From: Paracoccaceae bacterium
GTDB lineage: Bacteria; Pseudomonadota; Alphaproteobacteria; Rhodobacterales; Rhodobacteraceae
DNA: 24,696 nt
Direction: 5' to 3'
Assembly: GCA_023134935.1 (NCBI GenBank)
Contig: JAGLUD010000093.1
Coordinates: forward strand, 1-24,696
In this document: piece by piece, positions 1 to 9,100 of the stretch
Layout: each line of letters begins with the position of its first letter
How positions within the stretch are numbered: the first letter of the stretch is position 1
Made by a program: the position numbers and the translations under genes
The notes under the pieces: generated by a model
Told to the model about the DNA's origin: nothing
The model's input: the letters and a program-made list of their open reading frames with translations, nothing else
Databases searched by the model: none

Positions 1-275
1 TATCTGGGTCAGCCCCTTAATTTTTGAAGTTTATTAGAAAATTTCGTGTGGAACCGCCTGACGAAGCCCATTCACATCAATCACAATTCAGTTCATAACA
101 GACGAAGAACTATGTAGCATTTCGAAAACCGACATTCATTCAATGTGGGATAACTTAAAGATGCAGCGGCAGCAAAGGTATAGGCTGATGGTTACATTCG
201 GCGTTTGTAGCGAAAGAAATATAGTGACGAAAACTTATACCTAAATGTCTGATCTGTTCATTGTGATCCGACAAC
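1..275. other. Intergenic DNA downstream of the YhaN-like ATPase gene
   Basis: No convincing gene is seen here. The minus-strand ATPase gene ends at 276 and nothing with coding character continues past it. No strong GC-rich stem followed by a T run is visible on the minus strand, so I cannot place a terminator. The open frames crossing this stretch run antisense to, or out of frame with, the ATPase gene. Confidence 0.5.
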
Positions 276-3200
276 TTAGCGCGGCATATCAACAATATTG
301 ACACTCGGAATAGTTTTGCGTGCCAAGTCAACCAGATGCTGGTGATGGGTGAATATGATCGCCTGCCCGCTTCGTCCGATATCCGAGCAAAGCTGTAATG
401 CGGCCTTGGCGCGCTCATCATCAAAAGTTTCCATGATGTCGTCCAAAACCATCGGAAGGGGCCCAAGATCTCGTGCGAAGCTGCGATAACCGGCAACCCG
501 CAGCGCAAAATACAGCTGACCCATTGTTCCTGTGGACATCATTTCCACAGGGACAGCATTGCCGTCAGGCTGAATGCCGACCAGCTTTTCACCTTCTGAT
601 TGGCTCCAGACATCGACGCGGCTCCAAGCTGGTGCGGTTATCGCGACAAAGGCGGCTTCGACATCACGCAACATGGTTGTGCGCCGCTCTGATGCCAAAC
701 GCCGCAGCGCGCCCTTTGCGGCCAACACCCCAAGTCGCAAAACTGCGGCCTGCCGTGCACCGTTTCGCAATTCTTCGCGTATGGTTGCCTGCTCTGTGGT
801 CAGATCACTGTGATCAGCGGCGTCAAATGCCTCTCGATAAAGTCGCGTTGCCTCACGGTGCGCGTCGCGAGAAAGATCACGGGCGACTTGCGCATCGTCC
901 AACAGTTGTTGCACCTCGGCCGCGCGGCTCGTATTTGGCAACAAAGCCAGCTCTTCATCAAAAAGGGCCGCCTTCGCGCCCTCTCGGGCTGTGCCGCGGG
1001 CCATGTCGTGAGTGTTACGTGTTGCGCGCAATTCATCACGCTCCGTGAGCAGCGCGACGCGCGCGGTCGGTGCTAAATCTTCTGCGCCTTGCTCTTTGAA
1101 CCACTCCAAAACCTCCGCTTGTGCGGCATCGATGGCATCAGCAGCGGCCTTTCGAGTTGTGGTTTCAGCTGTCTGTAGGCGTTGCGCATCGTCCCGGCGC
1201 GTGGTTGCACGCTCTGCCAATGAGATACGGTTGCGTGCATTTTCAATCACCGCCAGCGGATCGGCATCTGGATCCGCGGCCTCCTTTGCGATTGCATTGA
1301 TCCGTACTGCACTGGCGTTTAATTGGGCCACAGCGCCTTGGAGGGCCTCGATACGCAAGGCAAGTTTTTCGTGGTCGCTGTGTAGACGTTGTAGATTGCG
1401 CAGATGTGGCAAGGCGGAGAGAATGTCTTGGGCTGTGCGTCCTACCAGCGGCAATGCCACCGTCAAACTTCCGAATGTATGGTCTGCCGTGTCTTTGTCG
1501 GACAACGCTTGTGCCGCTTTTCCTTCAAGATCAGCGATCGCTTCTTTCGCACGCGCCCACTGCGCCCATGTCTGGCGCACGCTGTCCTGCAGTGTCAGTG
1601 CGGCGCGCACGCGCATTGGAATATCTCTGTCTGCACAATCAATCCCGACCAGTATTGCGGCGGTGGCCAAATCAGTGTTGGCATCCGTTCGGCGAACGTT
1701 CAGGGCTTCAAGTTCTGCTGCGGCATTTTTCAATTGCGCCGCAACTTGTGCCGCTAGAAGCAGTGCCGCATGTCTGTCCGTGAAAGCCGCAGGGCTGGTA
1801 TCTTGCGCAAGACCAAGTGTTGTCGCCAATGCAGTCGATTGCGTGGACAGCGCATTATGTTTTTGCGTCACTCGATCAAGTCGTTCTTGCGCCTTGTCGT
1901 GCAAAACCAACGCCGCATTTTCATCGCGCCGCGCTGTGGCAAGCTGCCCACGGGCGTCTGAACCTGCGGCAAAACTGGCCTGCGCATCATCATCATCGTG
2001 CATCGCAGTTTCAAATTCAGTGGCAGTTTGGGCGGACAATGCGCCGCGATGAGCCACCCATTTTTCATCTCGCATGCGTCGCGCCTGCGCTGTCATGGCG
2101 ACATCAATGGCGGATGGTGCCGCCTCATCAGCCTGCCGTTCGGACTGTGCCAAACGATACTCAGCATCGCGCGCTTCAGTCTCTGTTTGTGCAGATGCCA
2201 TATCGGCAGACACAACTGGTATATTCCGCGCGATATCAATTAAAGTTTCGCGGGCAGGAAGCCCTGCATCAACCAATTTCGCCCAGGTCTTTGGCAAACC
2301 TGCGACCGCTGATGCCAAGCGGGCCGTTTCCGTTGTGACCGTGTTCTGCTGTGCCGTTATATCCGCTGCGGTTTGCCATTTATCCCACGCCGTTTGCAGT
2401 TGCGACAGGTCTTGGGGTACAGGCGGAGCCACTCCTTGTTGTTTTTTCGCTAAGGACACGGCACTCGTTGTCGCCTCCACTGCGTTTTGTGCGGTCACGA
2501 CGGCTTGTGCGGTCTGCGCTAAATTCTCGAGCTCATTTGATGTCAGCACCAAAGACACGGCCGGAACATCAGGAATGGATAGCCCTGAAAGGATCTGATT
2601 GATCTCGCCGCTCAATGCGTCCCGATCAGCAATCCGATTTCCCAAATCAGACGTGGCCGTTGCCGCCCGCGCCATAAGTGGGGCGCCGTCAATCATAATC
2701 TGGTCTAGTTGTGTAAGCTCGGTGGCCATCACCTCCATTTCTGGGTCAGCCGGATTATCCGCGATAATCACTGCAAATGCTGCAATGCTTTCATCAGCCT
2801 CGGAAACGCGCACGGATTTTTCTGTGATGGTTGCGGACAGGCTGGCGATCCCTTCCGCAGCACCTTTGCGCAGGTCAGGGCCCTCTGGAAAATTTGCCAA
2901 ATCGGCGTCAATCAAACAGATGTCTGCGGTCCGGTCATACCAACTCTGCGCCGCCTTACTGGCAGCCTCGCGCAAGCGCGCATTTCCAAGGTCGCCATCT
3001 GCAGCATCGAAGGCGGCCTTTGCTTTATCATTTACTGCCGCCAGCACGCGTTCACGATCGGGGGTCAGGCGTGTCGCCCGCAGCTCTTGGCCAATCTCGG
3101 TCAGGCGGTCTTTGCCAAGTTTCAGCGCGGTCCCGCGTCCTCCCTTTTTATGAAACTGGTTTGCGTGCGTAGCCATTTGGTCAAGAGTAGCGGCCATACT

Positions 3201-3680
3201 GGTCAAGCCGGATACACCCGCATGCAACAATTGCCCAAGATCCCCTTGTGCGCCTGCAATACGCGCGCCGCCTTTCCGCAACCCTTCATCATTCAGAGAA
3301 AACCGCTCAACGTAATCATCTCGCCCCAGCCCATGTAATGCGGCAGTCAGGAATGTGTCTTCAACTGGTCTGCCTTGATCATCCAGCAGTGATTGGGCCT
3401 TTTTGCTATTGCGCTGCAGGACGACTTGCCCGCGGTTTGGCATCTCCAACTCCGCACCGACCAAAAGATCGCTGCGTTTAAAGCGGAAATCGTAAGGATG
3501 GTCTCGGGTTTTCATGCCGAACAGAAGCTCGAGATAGGCGGTAAAAGCCATCGATTTCCCCGCCTCATTTGGTCCATAAATCACCGTAACATCTGCCGCG
3601 TCGCCAATGGGATTAGGCAGAACGATCTGCGCATCGCTAAAACGACCATAACGGATTAGATCAAGTCGGTTGAGCCTCAT
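276..3680 (-). CDS. YhaN/SMC-like AAA ATPase, partner of SbcD-like nuclease
   Basis: This 1134-residue protein has the split ATPase layout of the Rad50/SbcC/YhaN group. An N-terminal Walker A (GPNEAGKS, residues 36-43) and a C-terminal ABC half flank a long Ala/Gln/Asp-rich coiled-coil centre. The C-terminal half holds a signature-like MSTGTMGQ (about 1048-1055), Walker B VLDDIMETFDD (about 1078-1088) and an H-loop FTHHQHL (about 1110-1116). The centre has no CxxC zinc hook, and the N-terminus (MRLNRLDLIRYGRF) is YhaN-like, so I favour YhaN over SbcC. Its ATG overlaps the stop of the upstream phosphoesterase gene (ATGA), which implies translational coupling and a two-subunit complex. By family analogy the ATPase gates a nuclease that processes DNA ends in the cytoplasm. 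The substrate is unknown. It could be housekeeping repair or a defence component. Confidence 0.88.
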   Translation of the reverse strand: MRLNRLDLIRYGRFSDAQIVLPNPIGDAADVTVIYGPNEAGKSMAFTAYLELLFGMKTRDHPYDFRFKRSDLLVGAELEMPNRGQVVLQRNSKKAQSLLDDQGRPVEDTFLTAALHGLGRDDYVERFSLNDEGLRKGGARIAGAQGDLGQLLHAGVSGLTSMAATLDQMATHANQFHKKGGRGTALKLGKDRLTEIGQELRATRLTPDRERVLAAVNDKAKAAFDAADGDLGNARLREAASKAAQSWYDRTADICLIDADLANFPEGPDLRKGAAEGIASLSATITEKSVRVSEADESIAAFAVIIADNPADPEMEVMATELTQLDQIMIDGAPLMARAATATSDLGNRIADRDALSGEINQILSGLSIPDVPAVSLVLTSNELENLAQTAQAVVTAQNAVEATTSAVSLAKKQQGVAPPVPQDLSQLQTAWDKWQTAADITAQQNTVTTETARLASAVAGLPKTWAKLVDAGLPARETLIDIARNIPVVSADMASAQTETEARDAEYRLAQSERQADEAAPSAIDVAMTAQARRMRDEKWVAHRGALSAQTATEFETAMHDDDDAQASFAAGSDARGQLATARRDENAALVLHDKAQERLDRVTQKHNALSTQSTALATTLGLAQDTSPAAFTDRHAALLLAAQVAAQLKNAAAELEALNVRRTDANTDLATAAILVGIDCADRDIPMRVRAALTLQDSVRQTWAQWARAKEAIADLEGKAAQALSDKDTADHTFGSLTVALPLVGRTAQDILSALPHLRNLQRLHSDHEKLALRIEALQGAVAQLNASAVRINAIAKEAADPDADPLAVIENARNRISLAERATTRRDDAQRLQTAETTTRKAAADAIDAAQAEVLEWFKEQGAEDLAPTARVALLTERDELRATRNTHDMARGTAREGAKAALFDEELALLPNTSRAAEVQQLLDDAQVARDLSRDAHREATRLYREAFDAADHSDLTTEQATIREELRNGARQAAVLRLGVLAAKGALRRLASERRTTMLRDVEAAFVAITAPAWSRVDVWSQSEGEKLVGIQPDGNAVPVEMMSTGTMGQLYFALRVAGYRSFARDLGPLPMVLDDIMETFDDERAKAALQLCSDIGRSGQAIIFTHHQHLVDLARKTIPSVNIVDMPR

Positions 3681-4864
3681 TGCGGGTCTCCCCCGTGCAA
3701 GGACAGCGAAACTTCATTGATGGCATCCTCCAGAAATTCGTCCAACAAATCTTCTGATAGCTCGTCTCGGATGTCAGCGGGCAGTGCGCTGCGTAACTCT
3801 TCGAGCACTTCGGCACTGGCTTTCTGAAACCCAGCCTCTTGCAATTCTTCACGCATAAGCCGCAACAGGTCGTCCGCTTTGTCACCTGTTGGCTTTTCTG
3901 GTGCCAATGACTTCACTTTATCTATGAAGACGCGGTCGATGTTTTCAAGCAGCTCATTTGCGAGGGCTCGCAAATCGTCAGCCGTGTGGCGGGCGGTTAC
4001 GACACGCAAACGCACCGCTGTGTCGCGCACAGAGTCTTGAGCGTCTTTCAGCGCGGTATCGATGAGATGCAATATCTCTGATTGATCGGCGCACTCGGTT
4101 AGGTCCAACAGCGATTCCACAAATCGCAGATGCCCTACGTTGCGGCGATCTAAAACGGGTGCGCCTTCACCGAGGGTCACAATGGCAACGCTGCCACCGA
4201 AGCGTTCGCCAAAATGGCGGGGCTGCGGGATGCCGGGCATGACGGCCAGCACCGGACCTGACGAGCGTTCAAACGGGGCATGGATGTGCCCAAGGCACCA
4301 AAGGTCATAGCCATGCGCCATCAAGTCTTGCTCCGAACAAGGTGCATAAGGATCGTGTCCCGGCGATCCGCCAAGCGACGTATGCATTAGCCCGACATTG
4401 GTTTGCCCTGAGACTGGCGCGGGGTAATCGGGCAGAAAGCTATCCGCGACATGGCTTGTGTCAAATGACAGCCCGTGAAACGCAATGCCTGCGATCTCCA
4501 CGCTTGGGTTGCCTTTGTGGAGCAAATGAATATTTGGCCCAAGATCGCCGTGGGCTGTGTGATCCAACAGCGCGTCATGATTGCCACGGATTAATACCGT
4601 GGGCACACCAGCGTCACCGGCGCGCACAAGTTGCGCAACCAAAAACGCCCGTGATTTCAGGTCTGGGAAGTCATTGTCAAAGATGTCGCCTGCCAGAACC
4701 AATGCGTCTGCATTTTCCGAAATAGCCAAATCGACAATATCTCGAAACGTATCGCGGCTGACCTGCTTCAAACGTTCTCCCAATGCTGGATTGCGCAACG
4801 CAGTAGAGCGGATCGGGGAGCCAAGATGCGTGTCGGCAGAAACAATGAGGCGCATGAGTGTCAT
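3677..4864 (-). CDS. SbcD/YhaO-like metallophosphoesterase (DNA exonuclease subunit)
   Basis: This 395-residue calcineurin-like phosphoesterase carries the family's metal-binding motifs in order: DTH (11-13), GDIFD (59-63), GNHD (94-97), H161 in GLMHTSL, and GHIH (192-195). These residues normally bind two Mn2+ ions and give exonuclease or endonuclease activity in SbcD, Mre11 and YhaO. Residues from about 250 onward form a charged helical tail, expected to be the ATPase-binding region. It is the first gene of the minus-strand operon, and its stop overlaps the start of the YhaN-like ATPase gene by four bases. The ATG at 4864 is preceded by a weak purine stretch (GAAAG). A second ATG at 4855 is an alternative start that leaves all motifs intact. 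The function as a nuclease subunit is inferred from motifs and partner. Confidence 0.9.
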   Translation of the reverse strand: MTLMRLIVSADTHLGSPIRSTALRNPALGERLKQVSRDTFRDIVDLAISENADALVLAGDIFDNDFPDLKSRAFLVAQLVRAGDAGVPTVLIRGNHDALLDHTAHGDLGPNIHLLHKGNPSVEIAGIAFHGLSFDTSHVADSFLPDYPAPVSGQTNVGLMHTSLGGSPGHDPYAPCSEQDLMAHGYDLWCLGHIHAPFERSSGPVLAVMPGIPQPRHFGERFGGSVAIVTLGEGAPVLDRRNVGHLRFVESLLDLTECADQSEILHLIDTALKDAQDSVRDTAVRLRVVTARHTADDLRALANELLENIDRVFIDKVKSLAPEKPTGDKADDLLRLMREELQEAGFQKASAEVLEELRSALPADIRDELSEDLLDEFLEDAINEVSLSLHGGDPQ

Positions 4865-5209
4865 TTTCTTTCACAAGTTTAAGCTTAATATGAAGGTGCC
4901 GTCGCGTTCAGGCAATGGGAAAGGGTTCGACGAAGTTTTCGCCATCGCGGCCCAAAGCCGCCACCGATGAAAGAAATGGAAGCTGCACTGCAACATGAAG
5001 AAAGCAGACCTTGGTGTAAGACCCAACATTTTTTGAGCATTAAATGGCAGTTCAGCGGGCAAACTGAGCCTTCACATGCGGAGTCTTAGTTGGTTCTTTC
5101 GACCTTGAGACAAAATCGGTGCCCGGAAAAATGCGATATGCAGAAATCTCAACAGAACGCCCATGTTTTTATATATCTGCGCAACTTGTTCTTGCCTTCC
5201 AATATCACG
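4865..5209. other. 345-bp intergenic region, no confident gene
   Basis: This stretch separates two minus-strand genes. It should hold the promoter of the phosphoesterase/ATPase operon near 4870-4900, where an AT-rich patch with an AAGCTT palindrome lies just upstream of the gene. A minus-strand open frame of about 63 codons (4871-5062) lacks a ribosome-binding site and family resemblance, so I do not call it. No clear terminator for the GIY-YIG gene, which ends at 5210, is seen. Confidence 0.4.
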
Positions 5210-5968
5210 TTAGACTTTCCAGTACCGAATTGGATTTTGCACATGCTTCAGTTCGTCCTGCACAATACGCTTGCCACGCGTCCCACAGTATAAATCCCAT
5301 ATTTTCTCGGGCGCTGGACACCCTGAAAATGCATGCCGTTTTGGTTCTTCAAACGGGATTTCGGGAAAGTTTTCTTTGGTTGCTGCTTTCCAGTATTTTG
5401 CTTGAAATGCGCCAACTACCACTCCACGAACAACGGCAAGGACATAATCTGCTTTTTCCGCACGGCTGCTGCTGATCCGCCAAGCGAACCGCACTTGCTG
5501 GTAGAGCTCATCTTTGCCTGACGCCTCAAATTTATTAACATTTATCAATACCAACCTGTGTTTCGGCTCCAAATCAATTGTAGGCAAATCATACTTATCG
5601 ACTATTTGATCGGCATGCATTGGGCCACGGTCATTGCTACCATGGCCTCCAGCAATATTTGAGAGTCCTGAATAGGCGTCCATCAACGCGGCTTCCACCT
5701 CAAACACAGAAGAATCTGGTATCCCATGGCGATGGATCACGTGTAAAACATCTAAGCCGCAACGTCTAATCTCATGAATTCTTCCGATTTTGGCACTTGT
5801 TTCGTCTTCATTTTCATCTAGATCCAGGGCGGCAGAAACGTGCGAAAAAACACGATTTCCCTTACCCTTTCCAACATAGAATGTTTCGCCGTTCCGCGGG
5901 TCAATTAATCGGTAGACATAATTACCAAGTTCAACACAAACTGCTTCGCTAAAGTGATCATTATTCAT
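5210..5968 (-). CDS. GIY-YIG (LEM-3-like, COG3680-type) nuclease-domain protein
   Basis: The N-terminal half is a GIY-YIG domain of the LEM-3-like type. YVYRL (17-21) and FYVGKGKGNRVFSH (30-43) hold the aromatic pair and a candidate catalytic Arg39. An acidic helix with E90/E92 and SGLSNIAGG (100-108) supply the expected glutamate and asparagine positions. The C-terminal half (about 130-252) is a separate conserved-looking module with LVLINVNKF, RFAWR, VLAVVRGVVVGAF and a terminal NPIRYW. That pattern suggests a small PUA-like beta fold, but I cannot confirm it. I chose ATG 5968 because AAGGA lies 7 bases upstream. An upstream in-frame ATG at 6016 has no such site. The gene is transcribed away from the STAND-nuclease gene across a short intergenic region, so the two may share control. 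Activity is inferred and the biological role is unknown. Confidence 0.8.
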   Translation of the reverse strand: MNNDHFSEAVCVELGNYVYRLIDPRNGETFYVGKGKGNRVFSHVSAALDLDENEDETSAKIGRIHEIRRCGLDVLHVIHRHGIPDSSVFEVEAALMDAYSGLSNIAGGHGSNDRGPMHADQIVDKYDLPTIDLEPKHRLVLINVNKFEASGKDELYQQVRFAWRISSSRAEKADYVLAVVRGVVVGAFQAKYWKAATKENFPEIPFEEPKRHAFSGCPAPEKIWDLYCGTRGKRIVQDELKHVQNPIRYWKV

Positions 5969-6135
5969 AGAAACATCCTTAAAAAATGTGTTTAGCGGAT
6001 GACGGTAACATGACAATGTCGAATGTAAAAGCGGCCCTTAGCTGACTTTTACCGGTCGATTTAGTGCCGCGGTGCAGATTCCCCAGAGCGGCCATCGCCT
6101 CTGGCGTTTGCCCTATTGACAATTTATAAGGCCCT

Positions 6136-6140
6136 AAGGA
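6136..6140 (+). promoter_or_regulatory. Ribosome binding site of the STAND-nuclease gene
   Basis: AAGGA lies six bases before the ATG at 6147 and fixes the start of the 1327-codon gene. The 178 bases between this start and the divergent ATG at 5968 must hold both promoters. A TTGACA hexamer at 6116-6121 is visible, but no properly spaced -10 box fits between it and the start. Confidence 0.6.
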
Positions 6141-6146
6141 AATTTA

Positions 6147-9100
6147 ATGGCAAACCACTTTCATATTCCGCGCTCTCTTAGGACATCCGATCGCACTTTT
6201 TCGGAGTCGGACCTGCTGAGCGAGCCAGGCGTCGCTATCGTGCTGGCTGAACCTGGTGCTGGCAAGACATCCCTACTTACCAGTGTTGCCGCACGCCTTG
6301 ACACTCGGCCAATTCGTGCCAGCATTTTCGATGGAACAGAAGACGCACGTAACCTTGTGGTTGATGCGCTCGATGAGGTGGTTCGGATCGATGCTGCGGG
6401 GCTCATGCCTCTCTTGCGGTCCATACGACGGTCTGGCGCGGAACGAACGATTATCGCAAGCAGGTCTGGAGAGTGGGAACCAGCACAGACAGCATTTGTC
6501 AGAGATCTGTTCGAAGTAGACCCAGTGGTAGTCCACCTCGAACCACTTGATGAGCATCAGCAAGGCGCGCTTTTCGTACACGAACACCCAGATGCTGACT
6601 TTGTAGCATTTCGGCTTGGCGTGCGCCGGTTTGATCTTGATCCTCTCCTTGGTAACCCTCAGTTCTTAAAGCTCTTTGCCGCCGCCTATTCCGAAGGTGG
6701 TGGCGCGTTTTCGACCCGCGATGCGATTTTCGAAGATGCAATCAGATTCCTCGCCCATGAAGCCAATGACCAGGTCCCTCAACGTGGCACGCCGACGCGA
6801 AATCAACGTATCGCCTGGGCTGACGAAGTCTTTACGAAACTCTTGCTATCAGGAGCGGACGGGGTTTCCATCTTGGCTGAGCTCGACGACAGGGCGTTCC
6901 CCCAGTTGGGCGATCTTGGCATCGGTGATGATGGTCTAGCTTCGATCCTCGACACACGCCTCTTTAAGTCTGCCGTTCGCGCCGGGTGCCACGAGCCGGT
7001 GCACAGAATTGTCGCTGAATACGGCGCAGCGCGTCACCTAGTCAACCGGATCAACGACGCAAGTAATTCGTTTTCAACTCGCCAATGCCTCTCAGTTGTC
7101 GCTCCGAACGGTGTCTCACGGGATGAATTGCGGGGGCTTCTGGGTTGGATGGCTGCCATTGGGGCACGCGAGACCCAGGAAGCAATTGTCGCAATTGATC
7201 CCTACGCCGTTCTCTCGAATGGTGATCCGTCGCGCTTAACCCCGCCCGCAAAGCGCGCTTTGCTTGATGGACTAATGCGACTGTCTGAAGAAGACCCTCT
7301 ATTCCGTAGAAGTGACTTTTGGCGCAGTTTCAGTGCGTCAGGATTTTTCACCACCGAAATCGTCGATGCTGTTCGCGTGATGCTCGATCAGCCTGACGAT
7401 GGAGGACACATCAAAGGGCTCATGTTCGACCTTCTTATCGGCTCCCCAGCCGTCGTTGCCCTTGCGGAAGATTTTGCTAGGCACCTTCTTGACCAAGAAG
7501 AACCTGAACATATCAGGTTGGGCGCGTTGCATTGTCTAATTGATCATAAGGCGCAGGTTTGGGAACCCATACTCGAACAGCTCGCCGGAGAGAGAGGACA
7601 GATAGCCTCGCGGCTTGCAGCTTTCATCGTTCAGCGTATTGGGACAAACCACGTGAGGCGAGAGGTGATTTTTCAGCTCCTCGAAAGAGATGCCTCTTTG
7701 TACGGGAACAGCAATCGGCGTCACATCGAATCCCGCTATCATCTTCTGAAAATGGTCAGGTCGTTCGATGTGCCGTTGACAGTGTGGCTGCTCGACCAGT
7801 TCACGACTGGGCTCGTCTGTGATTGCCATGCGCAGTCGGTGCACCTGTGCCACTGTCGGGATGGTGTCAGCAAAATTGCCGGACTGTTACTCGATCGCTT
7901 CTTTGAATTGACCACGGCACCTCATGATCCAGCACAAATTTGGCGCTGGATTGAGGGGTTGAATTTTCACGGCTCTAAGGGATTAGCCGACAGTACCGCA
8001 GTACGTGGGCTGCAGACCGACGGCGACTTACGCTTCGAAATTCAAAAACTCCTGCTGCAAGCCCAGGATTCTGAAGACGCAATTGCCGATGCATTCCTTA
8101 ACTACCTTTACGGCCACCATGGTCATTCTGGCCTAACCCTAAATGCCAGTGACGTTGAGAGGCTTGCCGATTGGGCGTTTCAAAACGATAATACTGCGCT
8201 GTGGGGCCGCCTGATACCGGCCCGTCCGAGTATTTACTCCCCATCGACTTGGCAGCCTGATTCCCTGCGCGCCCATATGCGTGCACAAGCGCACGAAAAT
8301 ACCACTTTCCTCGCCAGATGGTCAAAAATTGAAAGATTACGACGAAACCTAGAACGCCAAAGTCGCGAACCACGGTACCGTTTTCAGAGCCGACAACGGC
8401 GACAGGCAAAACGCATTGACGAGGGCAACGCTAGGTCACTTTCAGAAGATCGTGATCTGATCCAACACGGTTTTCATTTTGGCTGGCTGCGACATATGTC
8501 ACGCATCTATCTTATCGAGCCGGAAAAACTGAATGAAGCGTTTGACGGCGAGATTAATGTCTCATCAGCACTACGAGCTTCACTGAACAATTTAAGGGCC
8601 GATATTCCTACGCCCCAGCAACTAGGCCTGCACCGCGGCACTGATACAGCGCGCATTTTCCATGCCGGTTGTTTAGCTGAATTCCGCGCGATTGGTCATC
8701 TTAACAACGTCTCTGGAAACGTTCTCATAGCTGCTAAGACCGATCTGGGTAGCTATGAAAACATTCCCGACGCAGAGGCGAAGGCCTTAAAAGAGGAAAT
8801 CGATCGCAGGATCTTGCCAAATCGCGCAGCCGCAGAAATGCTGCTAAGGCAACTTGCGGAACCGGCCTTGGAGGCGGGCGCAACACCGACGTCCATTCAT
8901 TGGCTCAGTCAGGACACTCCTTTCGCGTCTCTCCGGGCGACGTTGCCGCTTGAATGGCTGCAACGCTTTCCCGAAATGGAAAGCACGACCCGCGATCGCC
9001 TGTTTGACCTAGCTGTTGTGTACGGAGACCGACCCACGTTGACCGCGCTCGTGGACGAACGCTGCGCTTCGCTTCTTTCAGGGATTGGACCTCACCGATG

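Noticed and set aside
1..40. Possible insertion-sequence end at the window edge
   Set aside because: A short GC-rich TGGGTCAGCCCC start looked like a terminal repeat, but no transposase or matching inverted copy is visible in the window.
1012..2052. Long plus-strand open frame of 346 codons antisense to the YhaN-like ATPase gene
   Set aside because: It is Ser/Ala/Arg-rich, as expected for the reverse reading of a high-GC gene. It has no domain and no ribosome-binding site, and the minus-strand gene is clearly real.
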